This document shows positions 1-12,645 of a DNA stretch of 64,000 nt, in pieces. The position numbers were made by a program, and so were the translations under genes. Position 1 is the first letter of the stretch; the number at the start of each line of letters is the position of its first letter. This stretch comes from Saposhnikovia divaricata. Taxonomy: Eukaryota > Streptophyta > Magnoliopsida > Apiales > Apiaceae. The notes under the pieces were generated by a model, which searched no databases, was not told the origin of the DNA, and saw nothing but the letters and a program-made list of their open reading frames with translations. The stretch is taken from positions 3,782,001 to 3,846,000 of the forward strand of contig CM071595.1 in NCBI GenBank assembly GCA_036435485.1, in the 5' to 3' direction.

Positions 1-169
1 GGGTTATTAGAATTCAATGAAATTTTATTTGGCAAACTTCGGACTTGAATTGAGGCTGAAATGATCAAAACTGGGTTTTCGGATAATCCTCAAAGGGGTT
101 AGTACACGGGATATTGTTAAAAATTGAGTCGGACCATTTTGTGGATATTTTTACATATTTTGTTCCTAT

Positions 170-1517
170 GGGTTATTAGAATTCAATGAAATTTTTTTGG
201 CACAGTTCGGACCTGAATCGAGGCTGAAATGATCAAAACTCGGTTTTCGGATAATCCTCAAAGGGTTAGTACACTGGATATTGTTAAAAATCGAGTCGAG
301 CCATTTTGTGGATATTTTTACAAATTTTGTTCCTATTGGTTATTGGAATTCAATGAAATTTTATTTGACGTAATTCGGACATAAATCGGAGTTGATATGA
401 TCGAAACTTGATTTTCGGATATTCCCAAAGGGGTTAGTACACGGGATATTGTTAAAAATTGAGTCAGACCATTTTGTGGATATTTTTACATATTTTGTTC
501 ATATGGGTTATTAGAATTCAATAAAATTTTATTTGGCAAAGTTCGGACCTAAATCGAGGCTGAAATGATCAAAATTCGATTTTCGGATAATCCTCAAAGG
601 TGTTAGTACACGGGATATTGTTAAAAATTGAGTCGGACCATTTTATGGATATTTTTACATATTTTGTTCCTCTGGGTTATTGGAATTCATCGAAATTTTA
701 TTCGATGCAATTCGGACCGGAATCGGAGCTGATATGATCGAAACTCGTTTTCGTATAATCCTCAAAGGGGTTGATACACGGGATATTGTTAAAAAATTAG
801 TCAGACTATTTTGTTGATATTTTTACATATTTTGTTCCTATGGGTTATTAGAATTCAAAAAAATTTTATTTGACGCAGTTCGGACCTGAATCGAGGCTGA
901 AATGAATAAAACTCGGTTTTCGGATAATCCTCAAAGGGGTTAGTACACGGAATATTGTTAAAAATTGAGTTGGACCATTTTGTGGATATTTTTACATATT
1001 TTGTTCCTATGGGTTATTAGAATTCAATGAAATTTTATTTGGCACAGTTCGGACCTAAATCGAGGCTGAAATGATCAAAACTCGGTTTTCGGATAATCCT
1101 CAAAGGGGTTAGTACACGGGATATTGTTAAAAATTGAGTCGGACCATTTTTTGGATATTTTTACATATTTTGTTCCTAAGGGTTATTAGAATTCAAAGAA
1201 ATTTTATTTGACAAAGTTCGGACCTGAATCGAGGCTGAAATGATCAAAACTCGGTTTTCGGATAATCCTCAAAGGGGTTAGTACACGGAATATTGTGAAA
1301 AATTGAGTTGGACCATTTTGTGGATATTTTTACATATTTTGTTCCTATGGGTTATTAGAATTCAATGAAATTTTATTTGGCAAACTTCGGACTTGAATTG
1401 AGGCTGAAATGATCAAAACTGGGTTTTCGGATAATCCTCAAAGGGGTTAGTACACGGGATATTGTTAAAAATTGAGTCGGACCATTTTGTGGATATTTTT
1501 ACATATTTTGTTCCTAT
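170..1517. repeat. HOR unit 1 (B-H,A; haplotype alpha)
   Basis: A complete 8-monomer unit of 1348 bp. The C monomer reads cggagttgatatg and the D junction reads ttttgttcatatggg, which define haplotype alpha here. The A monomer at 1-169 is the end of the preceding unit. Confidence 0.9.
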
Positions 1518-2192
1518 GGGTTATTAGAATTCAATGAAATTTTTTTGGCACAGTTCGGACCTGAATCGAGGCTGAAATGATCAAAACTCGGTTTTCGGAT
1601 AATCCTCAAAGGGTTAGTACACTGGATATTGTTCAAAATCGAGTCAAGCCATTTTGTGGATATTTTTACATATTTTGTTCCTATTGGTTATTGGAATTCA
1701 ATGAAATTTTATTTGACGTAATTCGGACATAAATCGGAGATGATATGATCGAAACTTGATTTTCGGATATTCCCAAAGGGGTTAGTACACGGGATATTGT
1801 TAAAAATTGAGTCGGACCATTTTGTGGATATTTTTACATATTTTGCTCATATGGGTTATTAGAATTCAATAAAATTTTATTTGGCACAGTTCGGACCTAA
1901 ATCGAGGCTGAAATGATCAAAATTCGATTTTCGGATAATCCTCAAAGGTGTTAGTACACGGGATATTGTTAAAAATTGAGTCGGACCATTTTATGGATAT
2001 TTTTACATATTTTGTTCCTCTGGGTTATTGGAATTCATCGAAATTTTATTTGATGCAGTTCGGACCGGAATCGGAGCTGATATGATCGAGAAACTCGGTT
2101 TTCGTATAATCCTCAAAGGGGTTGATACACGGGATATTGTTAAAAAATTGGTCAGACTATTTTGTTGATATTTTTACATATTTTGTTCCTAT

Positions 2193-2361
2193 GGGTTATT
2201 AGAATTCAAAAAAATTTTATTTGACGCAGTTCGGACCTGAATCGAGGCTGAAATGAATAAAACTCGATTTTCGGATAATCCTCAAAGGGGTTAGTACACG
2301 GGATATTGTTAAAAATTGAGTCGGACCATTTTTTGGATATTTTTACATATTTTGTTCCTAT
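2193..2361. repeat. Chimeric F/G satellite monomer
   Basis: The first part is F-type (gaattcaaaaaaa, then aatgaataaaactcg). The last part is G-type (acacgggatattg and ccattttttgg, where F has acacggaatattg and ccattttgtgg). The next monomer is H, so one monomer length is missing. This is what unequal exchange between neighbouring F and G monomers would leave. Confidence 0.8.
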
Positions 2362-2530
2362 GAGTTATTAGAATTCAATGAAATTTTATTTGACACAGTT
2401 CGGACCTGAATCGAGGCTGAAATGATCAAAACTCGGTTTTCGGATAATCCTCAAAGGGGTTAGTACACGGAATATTGTGAGAAATTGAGTTGGACCATTT
2501 TGTGGATATTTTTACATATTTTGTTCCTAT

Positions 2531-3037
2531 GGGTTATTAGAATTCAATGAAATTTTATTTGGCAAAGTTCGGACCTGAATTGAGGCTGAAATGATCAAAA
2601 CTGGGTTTTCGGATAATCCTCAAAGGGGTTAGTACACGGGATATTGTTAAAAATTGAGTCGGACCATTTTGTGGATATTTTTACATATTTTGTTCCTATG
2701 GGTTATTGGAATTCAATGAAATTTTATTTGGCAAACTTCGGACTTGAATTGAGGCTGAAATGATCAAAACTGGGTTTTCGGATAATCCTCAAAGGGGTTA
2801 GTACACGGGATATTGTTAAAAATTGAGTCGGACCATTTTGTGGATATTTTTACATATTTTGTTCCTATGGGTTATTAGAATTCAATGAAATTTTATTTGG
2901 CAAACTTCGGACTTGAATTGAGGCTGAAATGATCAAAACTGGGTTTTCGGATAATCCTCAAAGGGGTTAGTACACGGGATATTGTTAAAAATTGAGTCGG
3001 ACCATTTTGTGGATATTTTTACATATTTTGTTCCTAT
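2531..3037. repeat. Triplicated A-type monomers
   Basis: Three consecutive A-class monomers start at 2531, 2700 and 2869. The first is the A-prime variant (ggcaaagttcggacctgaattg). The other two are A (ggcaaacttcggacttgaattg). A normal unit has one A-class monomer at this place. A similar triplet occurs at 6915-7420. Confidence 0.85.
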
Positions 3038-4385
3038 GGGTTATTAGAATTCAATGAAATTTTTTTGGCACAGTTCGGACCTGAATCGAGGCTGAAATGA
3101 TCAAAACTCGGTTTTCGGATAATCCTCAAAGGGTTAGTACACTGGATATTGTTAAAAATCGAGTCGAGCCATTTTGTGGATATTTTTACAAATTTTGTTC
3201 CTATTGGTTATTGGAATTCAATGAAATTTTATTTGACGTAATTCGGACATAAATCGGAGTTGATATGATCGAAACTTGATTTTCGGATATTCCCAAAGGG
3301 GTTAGTACACGGGATATTGTTAAAAATTGAGTCAGACCATTTTGTGGATATTTTTACATATTTTGTTCATATGGGTTATTAGAATTCAATAAAATTTTAT
3401 TTGGCAAAGTTCGGACCTAAATCGAGGCTGAAATGATCAAAATTCGATTTTCGGATAATCCTCAAAGGTGTTAGTACACGGGATATTGTTAAAAATTGAG
3501 TCGGACCATTTTATGGATATTTTTACATATTTTGTTCCTCTGGGTTATTGGAATTCATCGAAATTTTATTCGATGCAGTTCGGACCGGAATCGGAGCTGA
3601 TATGATCGAAACTCGTTTTCGTATAATCCTCAAAGGGGTTGATACACGGGATATTGTTAAAAAATTAGTCAGACTATTTTGTTGATATTTTTACATATTT
3701 TGTTCCTATGGGTTATTAGAATTCAAAAAAATTTTATTTGACGCAGTTCGGACCTGAATCGAGGCTGAAATGAATAAAACTCGGTTTTCGGATAATCCTC
3801 AAAGGGGTTAGTACACGGAATATTGTTAAAAATTGAGTTGGACCATTTTGTGGATATTTTTACATATTTTGTTCCTATGGGTTATTAGAATTCAATGAAA
3901 TTTTATTTGGCACAGTTCGGACCTAAATCGAGGCTGAAATGATCAAAACTCGGTTTTCGGATAATCCTCAAAGGGGTTAGTACACGGGATATTGTTAAAA
4001 ATTGAGTCGGACCATTTTTTGGATATTTTTACATATTTTGTTCCTAAGGGTTATTAGAATTCAAAGAAATTTTATTTGACAAAGTTCGGACCTGAATCGA
4101 GGCTGAAATGATCAAAACTCGGTTTTCGGATAATCCTCAAAGGGGTTAGTACACGGAATATTGTGAAAAATTGAGTTGGACCATTTTGTGGATATTTTTA
4201 CATATTTTGTTCCTATGGGTTATTAGAATTCAATGAAATTTTATTTGGCAAACTTCGGACTTGAATTGAGGCTGAAATGATCAAAACTGGGTTTTCGGAT
4301 AATCCTCAAAGGGGTTAGTACACGGGATATTGTTAAAAATTGAGTCGGACCATTTTGTGGATATTTTTACATATTTTGTTCCTAT
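3038..4385. repeat. HOR unit 3 (haplotype alpha)
   Basis: A complete 1348-bp unit, nearly identical to unit 1. They share the variants gtcagaccat in C and the H monomer beginning ctaagggttattag with tgacaaag. Confidence 0.9.
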
Positions 4386-5734
4386 GGGTTATTAGAATTC
4401 AATGAAATTTTTTTGGCACAGTTCGGACCTGAATCGAGGCTGAAATGATCAAAACTCGGTTTTCGGATAATCCTCAAAGGGTTAGTACACTGGATATTGT
4501 TCAAAATCGAGTCAAGCCATTTTGTGGATATTTTTACATATTTTGTTCCTATTGGTTATTGGAATTCAATGAAATTTTATTTGACGTAATTCGGACATAA
4601 ATCGGAGATGATATGATCGAAACTTGATTTTCGGATATTCCCAAAGGGGTTAGTACACAGGATATTGTTAAAAATTGAGTCGGACCATTTTGTGGATATT
4701 TTTACATATTTTGCTCATATGGGTTATTAGAATTCAATAAAATTTTATTTGGCACAGTTCGGACCTAAATCGAGGCTGAAATGATCAAAATTCGATTTTC
4801 GGATAATCCTCAAAGGTGTTAGTACACGGGATATTGTTAAAAATTGAGTCGGACCATTTTATGGATATTTTTACATATTTTGTTCCTCTGGGTTATTGGA
4901 ATTCATCGAAATTTTATTTGATGCAGTTCGGACCGGAATCGGAGCTGATATGATCGAAACTCGGTTTTCGTATAATCCTCAAAGGGGTTGATACACGGGA
5001 TATTGTTAAAAAATTGGTCAGACTATTTTGTTGATATTTTTACATATTTTGTTCCTATGGGTTATTAGAATTCAAAAAAATTTTATTTGACGCAGTTCGG
5101 ACCTGAATCGAGGCTGAAATGAATAAAACTCGATTTTCGGATAATCCTCAAAGGGGTTAGTACACGGAATATTGTTAAAAATTGAGTTGGACCATTTTGT
5201 GGATATTTTTACATATTTTGTTCCTATGGGTTATTAGAATTCAATGAAATTTTATTTGGCACAGTTCGGACCTAAATCGAGGCTGAAATGATCAAAACTC
5301 GGTTTTCGGATAATCCTCAAAGGGGTTAGTACACGGGATATTGTTAAAAATTGAGTCGGACCATTTTTTGGATATTTTTACATATTTTGTTCCTATGAGT
5401 TATTAGAATTCAATGAAATTTTATTTGACACAGTTCGGACCTGAATCGAGGCTGAAATGATCAAAACTCGGTTTTCGGATAATCCTCAAAGGGGTTAGTA
5501 CACGGAATATTGTGAGAAATTGAGTTGGACCATTTTGTGGATATTTTTACATATTTTGTTCCTATGGGTTATTAGAATTCAATGAAATTTTATTTGGCAA
5601 AGTTCGGACCTGAATTGAGGCTGAAATGATCAAAACTGGGTTTTCGGATAATCCTCAAAGGGGTTAGTACACGGGATATTGTTAAAAATTGAGTCGGACC
5701 ATTTTGTGGATATTTTTACATATTTTGTTCCTAT
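4386..5734. repeat. HOR unit 4 (haplotype beta)
   Basis: A complete 1349-bp unit with beta markers (cggagatg, ttttgctcat). It ends in the A-prime variant and its H monomer starts atgagttattag. Confidence 0.9.
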
Positions 5735-7420
5735 GGGTTATTAGAATTCAATGAAATTTTTTTGGCACAGTTCGGACCTGAATCGAGGCTGAAATGATCA
5801 AAACTCGGTTTTCGGATAATCCTCAAAGGGTTAGTACACTGGATATTGTTCAAAATCGAGTCAAGCCATTTTGTGGATATTTTTACATATTTTGTTCCTA
5901 TTGGTTATTGGAATTCAATGAAATTTTATTTGACGTAATTCGGACATAAATCGGAGATGATATGATCGAAACTTGATTTTCGGATATTCCCAAAGGGGTT
6001 AGTACACGGGATATTGTTAAAAATTGAGTCGGACCATTTTGTGGATATTTTTACATATTTTGCTCATATGGGTTATTAGAATTCAATAAAATTTTATTTG
6101 GCACAGTTCGGACCTAAATCGAGGCTGAAATGATCAAAATTCGATTTTCGGATAATCCTCAAAGGTGTTAGTACACGGGATATTGTTAAAAATTGAGTCG
6201 GACCATTTTATGGATATTTTTACATATTTTGTTCCTCTGGGTTATTGGAATTCATCGAAATTTTATTTGATGCAGTTCGGACCGGAATCGGAGCTGATAT
6301 GATCGAAACTCGGTTTTCGTATAATCCTCAAAGGGGTTGATACACGGGATATTGTTAAAAAATTGGTCAGACTATTTTGTTGATATTTTTACATATTTTG
6401 TTCCTATGGGTTATTAGAATTCAAAAAAATTTTATTTGACGCAGTTCGGACCTGAATCGAGGCTGAAATGAATAAAACTCGATTTTCGGATAATCCTCAA
6501 AGGGGTTAGTACACGGAATATTGTTAAAAATTGAGTTGGACCATTTTGTGGATATTTTTACATATTTTGTTCCTATGGGTTATTAGAATTCAATGAAATT
6601 TTATTTGGCACAGTTCGGACCTAAATCGAGGCTGAAATGATCAAAACTCGGTTTTCGGATAATCCTCAAAGGGGTTAGTACACGGGATATTGTTAAAAAT
6701 TGAGTCGGACCATTTTTTGGATATTTTTACATATTTTGTTCCTATGAGTTATTAGAATTCAATGAAATTTTATTTGACACAGTTCGGACCTGAATCGAGG
6801 CTGAAATGATCAAAACTCGGTTTTCGGATAATCCTCAAAGGGGTTAGTACACGGAATATTGTGAGAAATTGAGTTGGACCATTTTGTGGATATTTTTACA
6901 TATTTTGTTCCTATGGGTTATTAGAATTCAATGAAATTTTATTTGGCAAAGTTCGGACCTGAATTGAGGCTGAAATGATCAAAACTGGGTTTTCGGATAA
7001 TCCTCAAAGGGGTTAGTACACGGGATATTGTTAAAAATTGAGTCGGACCATTTTGTGGATATTTTTACATATTTTGTTCCTATGGGTTATTAGAATTCAA
7101 TGAAATTTTATTTGGCAAACTTCGGACTTGAATTGAGGCTGAAATGATCAAAACTGGGTTTTCGGATAATCCTCAAAGGGGTTAGTACACGGGATATTGT
7201 TAAAAATTGAGTCGGACCATTTTGTGGATATTTTTACATATTTTGTTCCTATGGGTTATTAGAATTCAATGAAATTTTATTTGGCAAACTTCGGACTTGA
7301 ATTGAGGCTGAAATGATCAAAACTGGGTTTTCGGATAATCCTCAAAGGGGTTAGTACACGGGATATTGTTAAAAATTGAGTCGGACCATTTTGTGGATAT
7401 TTTTACATATTTTGTTCTAT
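5735..7420. repeat. HOR unit 5 (10 monomers; haplotype beta)
   Basis: A 1686-bp unit with beta markers. It carries all of B-H and then three A-class monomers at 6915, 7084 and 7253. It follows another beta unit, which breaks the alpha/beta alternation once. Confidence 0.88.
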
Positions 7421-8598
7421 GGGTTATTAGAATTCAATGAAATTTTTTTGGCACAGTTCGGACCTGAATCGAGGCTGAAATGATCAAAACTCGGTTTTCG
7501 GATAATCCTCAAAGGGTTAGTACACTGGATATTGTTCAAAATCGAGTCGAGCCATTTTGTGGATATTTTTACATATTTTGTTCCTATTGGTTATTGGAAT
7601 TCAATGAAATTTTATTTGACGTAATTCGGACATAAATCGGAGTTGATATGATCGAAACTTGATTTTCGGATATTCCCAAAGGGGTTAGTACACGGGATAT
7701 TGTTAAAAATTGAGTCGGACCATTTTGTGGATATTTTTACATATTTTGTTCATATGGGTTATTAGAATTCAATAAAATTTTATTTGGCAAAGTTCGGACC
7801 TAAATCGAGGCTGAAATGATCAAAATTCGATTTTCGGATAATCCTCAAAGGTGTTAGTACACGGGATATTGTTAAAAATTGAGTCGGACCATTTTATGGA
7901 TATTTTTACATATTTTGTTCCTCTGGGTTATTGGAATTCATCGAAATTTTATTTGATGCAGTTCGGACCGGAATCGGAGCTGATATGATCGAAACTCGTT
8001 TTCGTATAATCCTCAAAGGGGTTGATACACGGGATATTGTTAAAAAATTAGTCAGACTATTTTGTTGATATTTTTACATATTTTGTTCCTATGGGTTATT
8101 AGAATTCAAAAAAATTTTATTTGACGCAGTTCGGACCTGAATCGAGGCTGAAATGAATAAAACTCGGTTTTCGGATAATCCTCAAAGGGGTTAGTACACG
8201 GAATATTGTTAAAAATTGAGTTGGACCATTTTGTGGATATTTTTACATATTTTGTTCCTATGGGTTATTAGAATTCAATGAAATTTTATTTGGCACAGTT
8301 CGGACCTAAATCGAGGCTGAAATGATCAAAACTCGGTTTTCGAATAATCCTCAAAGGGGTTAGTACACGGGATATTGTTAAAAATTGAGTCGGTCCATTT
8401 TTTGGATATTTTTACATATTTTGTTCCTAAGGGTTATTAGAATTCAAAGAAATTTTATTTGACACAGTTCGGACCTGAATCGAGGCTGAAATGATCAAAA
8501 CTCGGTTTTCGGATAATCCTCAAAGGGGTTAGTACACGGAATATTGTGAGAAATTGAGTTGGACCATTTTGTGGATATTTTTACATATTTTGTTCTAT
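7421..8598. repeat. HOR unit 6 (7 monomers, no A; haplotype alpha)
   Basis: A 1178-bp unit that goes straight from H to the next B, so the A monomer is missing. The B monomers on both sides (7421 and 8599) follow the same 1-bp deleted tail, ttttgttctatggg in place of ttttgttcctatggg. This shared deletion is consistent with the B junction having been copied by exchange. Confidence 0.88.
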
Positions 8599-9947
8599 GG
8601 GTTATTAGAATTCAATGAAATTTTTTTGGCACAGTTCGGACCTGAATCGAGGCTGAAATGATCAAAACTCGGTTTTCGGATAATCCTCAAAGGGTTAGTA
8701 CACTGGATATTGTTAAAAATCGGGTCGAGCCATTTTGTGGAAATTTTTACATATTTTGTTCCTATTGGTTATTGGAATTCAATGAAATTTTATTTGACGT
8801 AATTCGGACATAAATCGGAGATGATATGATCGAAACTTGATTTTCGGATATTCCCAAAGGGGTTAGTACACGGGATATTGTTAAAAATTGAGTCGGACCA
8901 TTTTGTGGATATTTTTACATATTTTGCTCATATGGGTTATTAGAATTCAATAAAATTTTATTTGGCACAGTTCGGACCTAAATCGAGGCTGAAATGATCA
9001 AAATTCGATTTTCGGATAATCCTCAAAGGTGTTAGTACACGGGATATTGTTAAAAATTGAGTCGGACCATTTTATGGATATTTTTACATATTTTGTTCCT
9101 CTGGGTTATTGGAATTCATCGAAATTTTATTTGATGCAGTTCGGACCGGAATCGGAGCTGATATGATCGAAACTCGGTTTTCGTATAATCCTCAAAGGGG
9201 TTGATACACGGGATATTGTTAAAAAATTGGTCAGACTATTTTGTTGATATTTTTACATATTTTGTTCCTATGGGTTATTAGAATTCAAAAAAATTTTATT
9301 TGACGCAGTTCGGACCTGAATCGAGGCTGAAATGAATAAAACTCGGTTTTCGGATAATCCTCAAAGGGGTTAGTACACGGAATATTGTTAAAAATTGAGT
9401 TGGACCATTTTGTGGATATTTTTACATATTTTGTTCCTATGGGTTATTAGAATTCAATGAAATTTTATTTGGCACAGTTCGGACCTAAATCGAGGCTGAA
9501 ATGATCAAAACTCGGTTTTCGGATAATCCTCAAAGGGGTTAGTACACGGGATATTGTTAAAAATTGAGTCGGACCATTTTTTGGATATTTTTACATATTT
9601 TTTTCCTATGAGTTATTAGAATTCAATGAAATTTTATTTGACACAGTTCGGACCTGAATCGAGGCTGAAATGATCAAAACTCGGTTTTCGGATAATCCTC
9701 AAAGGGGTTAGTACACGGAATATTGTGAGAAATTGAGTTGGACCATTTTGTGGATATTTTTACATATTTTGTTCCTATGGGTTATTAGAATTCAATGAAA
9801 TTTTATTTGGCAAAGTTCGGACCTGAATTGAGGCTGAAATGATCAAAACTGGGTTTTCGGATAATCCTCAAAGGGGTTAGTACACGGGATATTGTTAAAA
9901 ATTGAGTCGGACCATTTTGTGGATATTTTTACATATTTTGTTCCTAT
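8599..9947. repeat. HOR unit 7 (haplotype beta)
   Basis: A complete 1349-bp unit with beta markers, ending in A-prime. It has private variants such as gggtcgagcc and gtggaaattttt in B. Confidence 0.88.
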
Positions 9948-11296
9948 GGGTTATTAGAATTCAATGAAATTTTTTTGGCACAGTTCGGACCTGAATCGAG
10001 GCTGAAATGATCAAAACTCGGTTTTCGGATAATCCTCAAAGGGTTAGTATACTGGATATTGTTAAAAATCGAGTCGAGCCATTTTGTGGATATTTTTACA
10101 TATTTTGTTCCTATTGGTTATTGGAATTCAATGAAATTTTATTTGACGTAATTCGGACATAAATCGGAGTTGATATGATCGAAACTTGATTTTCGGATAT
10201 TCCCAAAGGGGTTAGTACACGGGATATTGTTAAAAATTGAGTCGGACCATTTTGTGGATATTTTTACATATTTTGTTCATATGGGTTATTAGAATTCAAT
10301 AAAAATTTATTTGGCAAAGTTCGGACCTAAATCGAGGCTGAAATGATAAAAATTCGATTTTCGGATAATCCTCAAAAGTGTTAGTACACGGGATATTGTT
10401 AAAAATTGAGTCGGACCATTTTATGGATATTTTTACATATTTTGTTCCTCTGGGTTATTGGAATTCATCGAAATTTTATTTAATGCAGTTCGGACCGGAA
10501 TCGGAGTTGATATGATCGAAACTCGGTTTTCGTATAATCCTCAAAGGGGTTGATACATGGGATATTGTTAAAAAATTAGTCAGACTATTTTGTTGATATT
10601 TTTAAATATTTTGTTCCTATGGGTTATTAGAATTCAAAAAAATTTTATTTGACGCAGTTCGGACCTGAATCCAGGCTAAAATGAATAAAACTCGGTTTTC
10701 GGATAATCCTTAAAGGGGTTAGTACACGGAATATTGTTAAAAATTGAGTTGGACCATTTTGTGGATATTTTTACATATTTTGTTCCTATGGGTTATTAGA
10801 ATTCAATGAAATTTTATTTGGCACAGTTCGGACCTAAATCGAGGCTGAAATGATCAAAACTCGGTTTTCGGATAATCCTCAAAGGGGTTAGTACAGGGGA
10901 TATTGTTAAAAATTGAGTCGGACCATTTTTTGGATATTTTTACATATTTTGTTCCTAAGGGTTATTAGAATTCAAAGAAATTTTATTTGACACAGTTCGG
11001 ACCTGAATCGAGGCTGAAATGATCAAAACTTGGTTTTCGGATAATCCTCAAAGGGGTTAGTACACGGAATATTGTGAAAAATTGAGTTGGACCATTTTGT
11101 GGATATTTTTACATATTTTGTTCCTATGGGTTATTAGAATTCAATGAAATTTTATTTGGCAAACTTCGGACTTGAATTGAGGCTGAAATGATCAAAACTG
11201 GGTTTTCGGATAATCCTCAAAGGGGTTAGTACACGGGATATTGTTAAAAATTGAGTCGGACCATTTTGTGGATATTTTTACATATTTTGTTCCTAT
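9948..11296. repeat. HOR unit 8 (haplotype alpha)
   Basis: A complete 1349-bp unit with alpha markers. It carries private changes (for example tttaaatattttg and acatgggatatt in E-F) and the G variant gtacaggggatatt. That G variant recurs in the HOR islands at 43.6 and 46.7 kb. Confidence 0.88.
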
Positions 11297-12645
11297 GGGT
11301 TATTAGAATTCAATGAAATTTTTTTGGCACAGTTCGGACCTGAATCGAGGCTGAAATGATCAAAACTCGGTTTTCGGATAATCCTCAAAGGGTTAGTACA
11401 CTGGATATTGTTAAAAATCGAGTCGAGCCATTTTGTGGATATTTTTACATATTTTGTTCCTATTGGTTATTGGAATTCAATGAAATTTTATTTGACGTAA
11501 TTCGGACATAAATCGGAGATGATATGATCGAAACTTGATTTTCGGATATTCCCAAAGGGGTTAGTACACGGGATATTGTTAAAAATTGAGTCGGACCATT
11601 TTGTGGGTATTTTTACATATTTTGCTAATATGGGTTATTAGAATTCAATAAAATTTTATTTGGCACAGTTCGGACCTAAATCGAGGCTGAAATGATCAAA
11701 ATTCGATTTTCGGATAATCCTCAAAGGTGTTAGTACACGGGATATTGTTAAAAATTGAGTCGGACCATTTTATGGATATTTTTACATATTTTGTTCCTCT
11801 GGGTTATTGGAATTCATCGAAATTTTATTTGATGCAGTTCGGACCGGAATCGGAGCTGATATGATCGAAACTCGGTTTTCGTATAATCTTCAAAGGGGTT
11901 GATACACGGGATATTGTTAAAAAATTAGTCAGACTATTTTGTTGATATTTTTACATATTTTGTTCCTATGGGTTATTAGAATTCAAAAAAATTTTATTTG
12001 ACGCAGTTCGGACCTGAATCGAGGCTGAAATGAATAAAACTCGGTTTTCGGATAATCCTCAAAGGGGTTAGTACACGGAATATTGTTAAAAATTGAGTTG
12101 GACCATTTTGTGGATATTTTTACATATTTTGTTCCTATGGGTTATTAGAATTCAATGAAATTTTATTTGGCACAGTTCGGACCTAAATCGAGGCTGAAAT
12201 GATCAAAACTCGGTTTTCGGATAATCCTCAAAGGGGTTAGTACACGGGATATTGTTAAAAATTGAGTCGGACCATTTTTTGGATATTTTTACATATTTTG
12301 TTCCTATGAGTAATTAGAATTCAATGAAATTTTATTTGACACAGTTCGGACCTGAATCGAGGCTGAAATGATCAAAACTCGGTTTTCGGATAATCCTCAA
12401 AGGGGTTAGTACACGGAATATTGTGAGAAATTGAGTTGGACCATTTTGTGGATATTTTTACATATTTTGTTCCTATGGGTTATTAGAATTCAATGAAATT
12501 TTATTTGGCAAAGTTCGGACCTGAATTGAGGCTGAAATGATCAAAACTGGGTTTTCGGATAATCCTCAAAGGGGTTAGTACACGGGATATTGTTAAAAAT
12601 TGAGTCGGACCATTTTGTGGATATTTTTACATATTTTGTTCCTAT
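11297..12645. repeat. HOR unit 9 (haplotype beta)
   Basis: A complete 1349-bp unit with beta markers. The C monomer has the variant ttgtgggtattttta at 11601, which is also found at 44376 and 47535. This unit is therefore the closest visible relative of the two HOR islands. Confidence 0.88.

Larger units (their letters stand above)
1518..3037. repeat. HOR unit 2 (9 monomers; haplotype beta)
   Basis: A 1520-bp unit reading cggagatgatatg and ttttgctcatatggg (haplotype beta). It has lost one monomer by fusion of F and G (2193-2361) and gained two A monomers: three A-type monomers stand in a row at 2531-3037. Its length is therefore eight monomers minus one plus two. Confidence 0.88.
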
